Both the position numbers and the translations under genes were made by a program. Positions 13,349 to 25,300 of a stretch of 64,000 nucleotides of DNA are shown here, one piece after another. Positions within the stretch are counted from its first letter, which is position 1, and every line of letters begins with the position of its first letter. The stretch is taken from the NCBI GenBank assembly GCA_964035795.1, contig OZ038322.1, positions 17,593,447 to 17,657,446 on the forward strand, read 5' to 3'. Below the pieces are notes generated by a model, which was not told the DNA's origin, did no database searches, and saw only the letters and a list, made by a program, of their open reading frames with translations. Source of the stretch: Pterobdella sp. o SKG-2022. Taxonomy: Eukaryota > Annelida > Clitellata > Hirudinida > Piscicolidae.

Positions 13349-13442
13349 CATGAAAACACAACAAAATTTGAATTTTTTATTTTCGATATATTCCTAAAGC
13401 TTAGCCAAAATAAAAAATTCAAATTTTGTCGGGTTTTTCATG
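13349..13442. repeat. long near-perfect inverted repeat (hairpin)
   Basis: The left arm (13349-13384) and right arm (13406-13442) are reverse complements over about 37 bases, with one gap and three or four mismatches. The core 21 bases are perfect. The loop is about 21 bases. An RNA from either strand would fold into a single strong stem of pre-miRNA size; a small foldback transposon is the alternative. Confidence 0.7.
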
Positions 13443-16146
13443 ATTCAAAATTTATAAATATCGTTGTTGAACCCTGTGTTCATATTCACAATGAGAAGTA
13501 CCCACTTTTATTTAATCGATTATTAAAAGAGTATAATTATGATTAATCAAGTATTTGTTCAATATTGAAACTTTATTGTTTTTTAAAACTTTTACCTTCT
13601 AATTGATTAAATTGGAAATTCCTATCAGCTGGGTCATGAGTCTACGGCATAAGCCTCTAAGAATCCTTAAAACGACATTGAGCTCTCAAAGTACCGTATA
13701 GAAAAGTCACAATAAATTTCGTAACAATAACACAATGATACGCAAGTATTACTTAATATTAAAAGTTTTATTGTCTTCTAACTAATATAACAATTAGCCA
13801 ACCATAAATAGTTACATCATCAAATTAGAAGTATGCAACTAGCCTCTACTGACGCTGATCTTTTGAAGCTTTGTGTATGTCTAGCATATTTTCAATGTAT
13901 TGATATCAGCTATTTTTTTCAGTTTAAAATATAATACAACTATTTTCTATAACTTTTAATTTTTTTTGAGTGTTTTTGATTTTTAGGAGAATATTGTTAT
14001 TATTGATATAGTTTTTTTGATATATCAAGTTTATAGTTTTATCACCCGATATAATGTTAATCATTTTCAACATATGTTTCAAAAATTTTACAATTTTATA
14101 AAAACTTCTAACAAAACAACTTTAAACAAGTGAAAAACTAGTAACAATAGCTCCATCATTAGTAAACCTCATTTACCTAATAAAAGTTTCTCAAACGTGC
14201 TAGCACATTTTAATATTCCTTCCTTTATTATTCAAATCACTTTTAACGCTCTAATTATCACCTATTATCACCTTTCGCTCAACGGTCATGCCTCCTTAGA
14301 CTTAGAAGTTTTGAGCTTATTTTCACTATGAAAAATTATAAAAGTGAACTTAGAGCTGTTTTTAATGTAAATTTTATAACAGAAACGGAATTGATAGTTG
14401 TAAGCTATAAAATATGATATAAATTCTTGAGACAAGAATCGTCAAGTGCGTGGCAAATGAGGCGAATTAAGCTACTTTTGAGACAAAAATGAAATTAGCT
14501 TCAATGCATTTTGGCAATTCAAATGTGTCTAGACATGGCCATTCCAGGCAGACGTTCAGTCAACAACTTTTTGCTAATTGACTTCAAATCTTTCTATTTA
14601 TTTCATCATTTTCTGTCGGAAATGAACTTTGTGATTTGCACGACTTTTTAGATATTTAGTATATGTTGAAAAGAACTTTTCTTATTAGTGGTTTCCTTAA
14701 CTAGTAGTTTTATTAAGCCGATATCCGCCTTGCATAATCTCTTAAGTCAACCGAGTCAAATTATAAACACGATGGTGTGATAAATTTTTGAGGAAATTGG
14801 ATACAGCCGAGGTGCAGTTTTATACTAACTCACAAAGTCGTACTGCTTCTGAGTTGTTAACAATAATATAAAAAATTCGGCCCATACTTTTAGCACCAGA
14901 TAAAGCATAAGTAAAAACACAAAAAAACAAGACTCAAAATGTTATTGTTTTGCTAAGTCAAAGTTTTTCTACATTAAATATTGATGATACGAGACAAAAG
15001 AAAAATATTAATTTAATACTGAAAAACTTAAAAGAAGGCATGTGACTTGTATGGTTATGATTTGTAATGCAAATGACGTAGACTGCCTTTGAAGTATGAT
15101 AGGGTTTCTACTTCTGCATCAGAACTCAGGTTAACTTCATGCCCGTGGAAATCTGCATGTGTTTGAAGCATCTTATATTAATTATTTTTATAGACACTGT
15201 GTTTCTGTTTGAATTTCTAGCTTTGAGAAATATATAGTTGATAATTTTTGAATATGAGCAAAAATGAGTTATGAAAAAAAACGTTGGTTGAATTAAATTT
15301 TTTTCTATCAATATAAATTTTATTCTAGCTTCTGTAATTTGAACATTTTAGTGAAAATCCTTCATTAAATAAATAGTGAAATTCAGGGTGTTAATGACGG
15401 ACCCTAAATAACTTTTCAATTACAAAAACGTACACAACAAACATGCCACTCGAAGAAATATTTGATGACGTAGGATTGAGAATGTGCTCCCAAGTTGTTT
15501 ACTCAATACTTGCCCCGAGAGACTAATCAACAATTCCTTTCCACACCAGAAACTATATTAATAACTGACGTTTAATCTTTCATAAACACCTAAAATAACG
15601 GCCAGGTTTGAATTGAAGAAAAACAGTTTTAAAAAAACATGGGAAGATAAACTGTAACATTTAAATATTTACTATAAAAAAAAACGTCAAGCTAGGTTTT
15701 GCATTCTTGCAATACCCATAGGATTATTTGGGAATCGTCCATTAAGATTAACAGTAATTAAATGCCAGTCGATATGCGTGTTGAGTTTGTTGGAAATATA
15801 TAAGTAATTTAGAACTATCATTCAAGTATTTGATTATAAACAACTGTCTTCGAATATATGAAGTATCAAAAATATACAGTTTAAAAGGTTATAGAAAACA
15901 CCAAATCTGAATTGAGAAGTGTTATCAAAATTATAAAGCATCAAAATACGATATTCAATGTTATAGGTAGTTCTCTGTTTAAAATTACAACGTCAATCTG
16001 AGCTTCAAGGTCAGCTGTATGATAACTTTGTATTAGATCGTGCGTATAATGGAATGACACAAATGCCAAGAGGCTTTTTCAAATTCAATTACATCGTCAC
16101 ACTTGGCAACTCATTACCACCTCATTTGCATCCTTGAATCCACATG

Positions 16147-16200
16147 TGTCAATACAAACACATACACACAACCACATACATCTCTTTCACACATAGTTCT
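16147..16200. repeat. CA-rich low-complexity stretch
   Basis: CAC/ACA-rich sequence with an irregular CA period on the plus strand, flanked by unique sequence. No gene is associated with it. Confidence 0.5.
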
Positions 16201-18368
16201 GTTTGTATATTCACATGGAAAGTGTCTAAACACATGGTAGAATCACAACGTACATCACTGAGAGTAGAGACATGAAACAATGAAACGTTGTAGTGAAATC
16301 TATGGAGAACAGGAAGAGGCAGATAACTTTTTTTATGCAATTGTCGTGAATAATTAACCAAAATTTATAATTAAATTTTTTCAAACTTTTTCATGATAAA
16401 TATTATATCATAGTCTTGGAGTGAATATTAAAATGAATCTAAATCATTTAAAAATATTTTTATGATAAAAATTTCCATGTTTTTTGATGAAATAACAATT
16501 CACACAGTAAGCTCTGATAAAACTCCTCGACATTCAATCAGATAACTTCACGCAGTCAAAAAACAACTGGCATGTCTCATACAATCTCATTAAAATATTT
16601 CATAAAGTTCTGAGTTATATCTTAAGCACTTGCAGTTTTATGGCAGGGTTTAGTATAGGAGAAGTATCGATTAATTATCTCCAAACGTTTAAAAATTTAA
16701 AGAGGATATCGAACAAAAGTGAATTTGGGGTTGTTAACAGATTATCTTTTAATAGAGATATAGAAACCATTGTGTTTAAAAACATGGCAAACAAACGACT
16801 CTTTCTTCTATAATGACTCTGAGATGCCTTTATTTATACACGTTTATTTCAACACTTGTCATATTGTTTCTGTCAACACATTATCCATATCTTCTTTAAT
16901 AATCAAAACAATGCTACAAAACCTGGGTTGATTATTATATAAATTCAATCTATTTTTTTGAGAGAAGGTTGGTAATAAATGTCTTAGTGTAGCGCCCAAT
17001 GCCATTGATCTCTGTCAAAACCTACATTTTCCAGAGCAGAAAAGTATTGCTGACACCTAATAGATTTATCTATCACTCTATTGTTCTATGGTGAAAGTTA
17101 CAAAACGTACCAAGAACATAGAACCAGGGTTGCTTCAGCATTTCGTTTCGATAAAAGTCCTCTATTGAAAGATTAGCTTGGAGTTTTATAATATAATTTC
17201 AATTTTAAAAAGGGAGCGTTATTTATATGAATATAAAATTATCAAAGTTAGAAGTTTTCAAATAAAATTACTGAAAAATTATAAAAATTCAATAAATTTA
17301 AATGAATTCAAAGAAAAACTGATTTAATTTATCAAAGAAACGCAAAATTTTATACAGCTAGTTTTTTTTAGCATTTTCAGATTTTCTGAAAAAAAGTTTG
17401 ATACTCATTAATTTTGTGTTTATTTTTTGGCTCGAAAAAACCATTATTGCCAGACAAGTTGGTAAAAGTGCAAACATTTTAATTACATCTAATATGGCTA
17501 TTTGTTTGAGCAACATTCATTAGATTCTTACTCGCCTTAAGCATTTATGTTTGGGGTTGATGTTTAGCAAAGCAAGTAAATTTTAATGAAGTACAATAGC
17601 CTGATTCTAAAAAGTATTAGTTATTATAATAAATAATTTTTGTTTGTTGTCTCCAAGTAAATTTTACTATTGTAAGTTATTTATATTTTTAGGTTATTTG
17701 AAAGTGGGATGGTTTTTGAATCTTGAAATGCTTTTTGAATTAAAAATTAATAGCATATGTGTACTATAAAGATAAATAAATTAACATCATCGAACTTTTC
17801 TACCACCTAACGTTAGGCCTAATTACTATTAGTACACAGCCTTTGCATGCTGTGCTTTGAGGCCTCAAACTCACTTTGAATATAAAGAAAATATAAGTAT
17901 AAAGCAAATATAATGGAAATTCACTGAAAAAAGGATAAAAATACAAATAAATGAATAATACGCTTTTGGTTGTAAAATATGCTGAATAAAATTTTAAAGA
18001 TAATGGAGGGTGGTCATGCTTAATGATACGTCCCTATGTTGTAATGAAAAAAGGATATGATGTTTATTGAATGAAATAAACTAATAATCATTCTAATTGA
18101 ATCACTTATACTAGCCATAAAATAGCAGCATAGTATCATTTTGATTTAAAAAATCAATTTTTAAAAAGGAAAGAAAATCAAATAAAGTAAGATATTAACA
18201 TCCGGATAACCTGGTACTCAAGGTAACAAGTAGCTTTTTCTACCATTTCAACCTTAAACCTCTACATTTATTTAGTAATTATTTTCACATATCTTGACGA
18301 CGTAGTACAGCCTGAAACAACAGTCTGGGAAACTAACGTAAAGTTGACGTAAACTAGCCGGAAATCAA

Positions 18369-18625
18369 TATAATAGAAACAAACACTAATTTTTCATGAC
18401 AATGATTTATCTGCAGTAATTATGCAATAGTTTCACTTATTCTTTTATAAATATCATAACTTCCAACCGTTTTTCACACTAGATAATGTAAGATACTTTT
18501 ACGAAAAGATTCGAGTATTAAGTTTCTCAATAAACCTTAGTGTTTGTTTCTATTATAACGTAAAGTATTTAACTAAATTCATTAAACGTTTCGTAAAAAA
18601 AATCTTACATTATCAAGAGAGTAAT
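18369..18625. repeat. repeat R1 cluster with nested inverted repeats
   Basis: TATAATAGAAACAAACACTAA near 18369-18389 is the exact reverse complement of the 3' end near 18537-18557. Inside and overlapping this, a GATAATGTAAGAT...TTTTACGAAA block near 18483-18507 is inverted against TTTCGTAAA...ATCTTACATTATC near 18588-18616. This is the signature of one or two small non-autonomous DNA transposons. Related single ends occur at 1-125, 18810-18856, 22811-22913 and 60417-60474. Confidence 0.6.
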
Positions 18626-18809
18626 GTGAAATTTTTTACGAAAAGCTTTTTAAATTTAGTTGAATAAAAAATTTTTGGTTGTTTTTCATAATTTCGTCAA
18701 AGAGCTTTTTTTATGAATTTTTACAGTGAGTTAAAGTTAAGGGAGCCATTGTGACCACAATCTATTAACTGTGGGAAGGTATTCTTTTGATAGATATATT
18801 TGTACCTAT

Positions 18810-18856
18810 ACTTAATAATGTAAGTTCATCTTACGAAAAGCTTCGTGAAATAAAAT
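18810..18856. repeat. repeat R1, solitary end
   Basis: Reads CTTAATAATGTAAG, then CATCTTACGAAAAGCTTCGTG, in the same order as the other R1 copies. The partner end is not seen nearby. Confidence 0.5.
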
Positions 18857-19308
18857 AAAATCCTAAAAGCATTCTCGTATGAATATTTGAGTTTCAAATT
18901 TATATACTTTATAAATATTGTTAAATCAATACAAAAAAATTGAGTATTAATGAAATAAAAGTATAATGTTTTTTCATTATATTATATAATTTTTAAAAAA
19001 TTTACGATTTTTACTAGTGAGTTTTAAACAGTAGTATTGAAATGTTTTAAAATAATTTTTGAAATAAAGTCTAATTGTGAAAAAAGACTATTGTAGCAAA
19101 ATCTTTTTATTACAATGTTCTTCTACTTATCTGAGTTATTTCAAAAAAATCAAAAGAATTCACTTTTAAATTGTTATTAAACAAGCATCTTATAATATTT
19201 GAATCTACTTTTAAGATTGTAATGACCTAATTCGTATTTAAAAGAGTACGCTCTAAAAAAATTATATTATTCAATTAAACATAATTTTGTTAAAAGAATT
19301 TTTGAACT

Positions 19309-22300
19309 ATGGCATCTAAAAGAAAGTCGGTAGCCCCTAAGAAGTGTTCTGAAGCCAAAAGACGCCGTATCAGCTGGTGCTCACCATTTGGAATACTCAA
19401 GCCAAATAAAGAAGTTTTGATAAATGATGATGAAATTCTGTTCTTAGAAGAGTACGAAAAAATGCTTGCTCCACCTGTAACTAAAAAATCTCCAAGAAAA
19501 TATTCTAAGAAACAAAACATCGACGACAATTCATCAGAAATTGTGAAAAATTGTTCTTTTTATGTGGTTGTTTTTACTGATGTTTTCTGCTCCAAAAGGA
19601 CTCTTGCATGCTTTGATATTTGGCCTGATGAATCTTCAGAGTCCATGAATGAATTATTTTATTTTCTTGTTAAATCTTCTAAAAAACTTTGGATATATAT
19701 AAATGAAACTTGCAATATTCAATATGCCTATTTCCAACTTAATGATATTCTGACTTCTTTCAACGTTTCTGGTATAGATTATTTAAATGTTGTTTCTACT
19801 ACTTCAAATGAGACTGATGAAACAGACAAGGCTCATACTCTGCCCAACCTCAACAAAACTACCTCAACTGTAAGATATACCATTTATATATATCATAAAC
19901 TAGTGTATTCAAACTAAAAATGATTTTCAGAATATGTTTTTTAAAGTTAAAACTACATTAGCACATAATATATGGGAGGTACTGAGGCCAAAAGAAATCA
20001 TTTTATACTGTGATTTTGAAAATAATTTCAAAGAAAACAACTCGAAGCTGAATCCATCAAATTGTGGAAAACACATTGAAGGAAAAAACATAGCTTTTGC
20101 AAAATATATTGAAGAAGAAAGTTTAATAAAAGAAACAATAAGGAAGAAAATAGAAATTAAAATATGCCTTATGGAAGAAGCAATTTTAAATATGGATTGT
20201 ACAGTTGAAAGCAAAAAGCTAAACAATTCGTTACTCGTGCTCATGCCTCATTTTTACGGCATTCCTAAGACAGGTGATTCAGAAAAGAAAGTTAAAAAAG
20301 GAAAAGGTTGTATAGATTTATAGATATTTTATTTTTTTTCCATAATAATGAAGTAACATATATTTAATCAAAATCTTTTTAAAACTCAGCATTGTGGGTT
20401 AAGTCTTTAATTATAATTTTCACTGATTGTTTTCAGGAAAGCAAAGTAGTTCTCTGTCACCACACAAGTTTGACATCAATCAATTGTATGGCAGCATACG
20501 ACTTATGCAGAACCACCTTCATACTCATAACAACCATCACTTTAAGGAAAAGGATTCCCATCTTTTTAAGGACATTTTTGAAGAAAAAAATAATGAGAAT
20601 ATACAAAACACTGAAAATGACAAACACCCAACAAAATCTCTTTGTGAAAATGCTGATGACATCTTTTTATCAAATGGAGAAACCAATGATTTGATTGAAG
20701 ATTCCGACTTATTAAAGCTACAACCAATCTGTTTAAGACCACAATTGAGAAAGTATCAAAGACAAGCTGTGAGGTGGATGTTGACAAAGGAAGGATTCTA
20801 CGGGGATGATGATGAGCACTCCAGAGCTGATGAGCTAATAAGTGAGATTCAAATATGGTTTATATAAGTATGGTACATTCATTATAAGTTGTTTTATGCA
20901 TTGTCACATACACACTTGTTTTAGTGAATGTGTTTCTTTGATGTTTTTTAATGATATATTTCAATCATTTTGAACAAGGGTTTTATGGAACACTTTAAAC
21001 GGTTTTTGATATTAATAGTTCAAAACTGGCATTAAAATTTAGGGGTTGAGATGGAATTTATATGTATTTTATTGCCATAGCTGAATTACATTTTAAACTA
21101 TTTTTAATGAATTTTGTATGCAATAGTTTTTGACACCAAATACAATAAAAAATTTTTCTCTACTACAGAAGATTCAATGATGAAGGTGCAACTATGGGAT
21201 GGATCCTGGGTAATTTACAACAGGGTCCTTGGAGTGTGAGTAATTTTTTATATATTTTGTATGTCATATTTGTGTGGATAAATTTACATTATTGATTTAT
21301 TGGGAAAGGTTTAATAGTACTTTGATAATATTTTCTTGACCATTGTTTTTGATTGTTAACTTTAAGAATGATAGTTTAATAATGATAAAGAAATAAATCT
21401 TCAAGGCTTTTCAAAGATTCAAAAAAAGAGGATGAAGACAAAAAAACATTTGACAAACCTAACATAAAAGCTAGCAGTGCATTTAAAAATTGGAACAAGG
21501 TGATTAAAGGAGGTATCTTGGCAGATGAGATGGGTCTTGGAAAAACGGTAGAAGTGCTAGCTCTCATCTTCTTGCATCCCAGGAAGATGGAGCCTTCTAA
21601 CGTTAAGAATGGCTTCAAATCACTCTACAAAAGTGACAGCTTCTCGAATAAAAAAAAAAATATTAAAAAACCTAGAAAAAATGTTAGTTTAAGTTTTTTA
21701 GTTTTTCGATATTTTTTATCCTTATTTAATTGTAATTTTTTCAAGAAAAAGTCACTCAATAGTAGATACTACATTGAAAATGGCGAAGTAATTTCAAACA
21801 TTAAACAACTCAGCCAAGATTTATTACACACCGAAAGTCCAACAACTCAACAATCTTTTACCAATACCAACTTCCACAATGCTGAGTCTAATAGCTCAAC
21901 CAACTCATGTTCTATTGATACAAACACTTCTGACAAAAGCGCAGCAACATCACACGACATCACTAAAAACATTTCTTTGCGTAACGTGACTGTAGAACTT
22001 TCTAGAATTGATGAGAATGAGTATGCTAAGAAAATGAACATATCTCCAATTAAAACGAAGACTAATACGAATGATGCTATCATAGAGAATAACAATGAGA
22101 ACGATGTGTCTAACAATCTTCATTATATGTGTGATGAAACGAGAAACAGGAGTTTGGAGTGTATATGTGGTGAGGAGGAAGACAGTGAAGGACAAGACAA
22201 TGGTATGTGCATGTTGTTTCATAAGCTTTATTAAGGAGTTTTATTGAATTCATAGTGATACATTCGATATATGTATAAAAATACAAAAACGACTGATTAT

Positions 22301-25300
22301 ATGATTTCATTTCAAATCGATTGTTGATATAAGTTTATTCATTTCTTATTTATTTTAAATAGATTGTTAAAATAAATTAATTCAATTCGTATTAAGAAGT
22401 GTTGACTTGTGTCAAATGTGCATCAAGGCAGCATGCATCGTGTGTCAAATACGACATGAACGCCTCCCACCTTTACCTCTGTCCACACTGTCATGTCACT
22501 GAGGTAATTTCCCATTGGTCAACCAGTGACCCCTTGATAAAGGAAGAGATGCTGAATATAATATAGTATCGTTGAATTAATAAATTTTTATTAAATAGCT
22601 CAATTTTTTCTAATTAACCAGTTGTAAAATAACTTCAAAATATAAGAAATTAGAAAAACACTTTTATTTAAAAAATTATTGTGAATGTAATGAATTTGAC
22701 AATTCTCAGTATAGTGGGATTAAAATCAGATTCAAAATATTTGTCATTATCTATCTATCTGAGATCCATAAAAGTAATATTATTGAAACAATATGTTAAC
22801 GTAAAATAACCAGAAGCCTATATAATAGAAACAAACACTATGGTTTATTGAGAAACTTATTACACGAAGCTTTTCCTAAGAGTATCTTACATTATCAAGT
22901 GTATTCCAATAGAAATATCATTAAACCAACTCTCTCAACACTGCCAGCTTCCTCGCAGCAGTGGATGCACCCTGATAATATCACCCTCATCCATACTGCC
23001 GCAGTGGATTGATGAGGTGATCAAGCACGTATCCAACCATGCCCTCAAACTCTTTGTGAGTTTGTTATATTTGGTCTGTTGTTTAACCCATAGAGATGGC
23101 ATTATAAATGTATTGATGTTTTTTAGAATTTTTTACTTATGGTGTTATTTAAATCTGATGATAGTTTTGAAGAATTGTAAGTTTTTGCTTTATGTAAATT
23201 TAATGAGCTAGTGTTTTAATAAAAAATTGTTTAATTTATTACTCAATCTCAATGCATTTTGTGTTATATCAACTTAAATCGTTTTAATAGTTTTTAAAGT
23301 TATTTAATTTTGGATTTTTGTCTATTCTATAAATTAAATTTACGTAGTGGAAATTTATTATGATTTAAAGTTGAATTACATTTTTTAATACAATCACCCA
23401 ACCACAACCACCAATTCGCTTCAAACTACTCCTCAATTTACATATTACAATAAAATCCTTTGAAAACCACTTTACCATCCCCCTTCTCTTCTCCATACAT
23501 TCTCATCACCATCAAACCCTCAACGAAGGTTTACACAGGCGTACACACACAAGGATACATACAGCCACATAAACTAGCCCAGCAAAATATCGTGTTCACA
23601 TCGTATGAGACCCTAAGGAAGGAATTACATTACGTTGATCTACCTCACAGTAACCGTTAGTGTTTGGTTCATTACTTAAATTTATCATTATTATCGTAGC
23701 TTATTGTTTTTATCGTGCCACTTTATGGGATATATCTTCATTATTACCATTAACTTTATAATGGGTATAATGGTGGTTATATTTATGGTGATAGTTATCA
23801 TTAATGTATGGCGTATATCCCTTTTGTGTTTTTTTTAATAATTCATTTTTGTTAAAAATTTGTGATGTTTCAAAGAATCCTTGAAATATTGTTCCATTGT
23901 TAATAATTTATCATTCAGTGTTAAAGGTCATAGCAATACCTCAAACTTATTAAAGTCTTTCCAGTAACTTAGAGACAATATTTGAGTAATTATATATCAT
24001 TTTACTTAAAATTAAATTAGTATTTTTACTCCAACCATTGGTAAAATTAAAATATAATAATAAATAGTACTGAATATAGTATAGTATAATAAAATATAGT
24101 TAGAGCATACTACACTAATGAAAAATAATTCCCTAAACAGTGGAAGGGAGATTGAGGGGCGCAAAGAAGTACAACACCATACCATCACCCATAGTGGCAG
24201 TGGAGTGGTGGAGGGTGAGTGTGCTAGAAGTTGAATGATTCATTATATAAGTATATATGTTATTAAATGAATTAATATATAAGTAAGATAAATCTATATA
24301 TTTAATGTAATGCGGTATTTATAAAGCGCTTTTACTCATATGTCAAAGCGCTTGATACAAATTTAATGCCGTGGAACAGGTGCTGATTGTCGGCCTAGTC
24401 AGGATCGAACCCGGTAACTTTAGATAATTAGTCTAAGGCTCTACCTCTGAGCTATACGGGCCGTCTAATGAAACTTTTTTGACATATCCAGTATATGGAT
24501 ATGATACGTGAATTATGATTTAACACATGCTTTATAGTAAACTTCAAATTAAAGGATTTATAAGAACACGTAGAAAAAAATTTTGATTTAACTAAAATTT
24601 TCAACAAGTAAAACTTTGTCATAATTCATTAGCAAAGTTGTAGAGAAAAGTAGAGAGTTTAAACGGAAAACCATAAATGTGAAAATTTAAAAAAAATGAA
24701 AATTGTTAAATTATGTAATATTGTTTTATTATATGAGATGTATTTTAAAGTATTTATGAATGGTGAAATTATTGTTTGATGTTATAATTTAGAGTTAAAC
24801 TCCTGCTCCCCTTTTGTATAATTTGCATTCTCTTTAATAGTGGGTTCCAGGCTTTGGTATTGACGTAACATTTTAGGTAGCTATAGCCACTGATTATTGT
24901 ATTATGTTTTTTATTTCTAAGCTTCCACGAACCAGAAGGTTTTTTTATAAATTTTTTTTATTTTTTTGGGAAAAAGTTGCGATTATCTCTGGTTTGACCC
25001 AGTTTATTTGGCCGTGATTACACTGGCGGGCATGCTTTGATATTTCTGATATTGTAGATTTTGGCTTTTTTGAACATATGTCTGCTTTATGCTGTTTTAT
25101 TCGATTTCTTATGCTCACCCTGGTTTGGCCAATGTATGATTTTTTGTTATCGCAAGAACACTTCAATTTGCTTATGAATTATGACAAGGTTTTACTTGTT
25201 GAAAATTTTAGTTAAATAAAAAATTTTGTCTACGTGTTCTTATAAATTCTCATAATTTGAAGTTTACTGGTAAAATTCAAGTTTACGAAAGAACATATGA

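Larger units (their letters stand above)
12273..19308. other. 7-kb intergenic region between divergent HES and SHPRH
   Basis: HES reads left and SHPRH reads right from this interval. I find no exon with a recognisable domain on either strand. It holds the HES promoter motifs at its left end, a long hairpin (13349-13442), a CA-rich stretch (16147-16200) and two clusters of repeat R1 (18369-18625 and 18810-18856). The rest is unique-looking AT-rich DNA. Confidence 0.65.

Noticed and set aside
12273..19308. A hidden gene in the 7-kb gap
   Set aside because: I scanned both strands for conserved motifs and splice-bounded GC-richer pockets and found none convincing.
22400..22503. A PHD finger in which His is replaced by Cys (CQMCIKAAC reading)
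   Set aside because: That was the wrong frame. The phase carried from the previous exon gives CVKC, QHASC and CPHC, a canonical PHD with its His.
24395..24470. A functional tRNA-Ile gene
   Set aside because: The A and B boxes and anticodon arm look good, but the T and acceptor stems pair poorly and a SINE tail follows.
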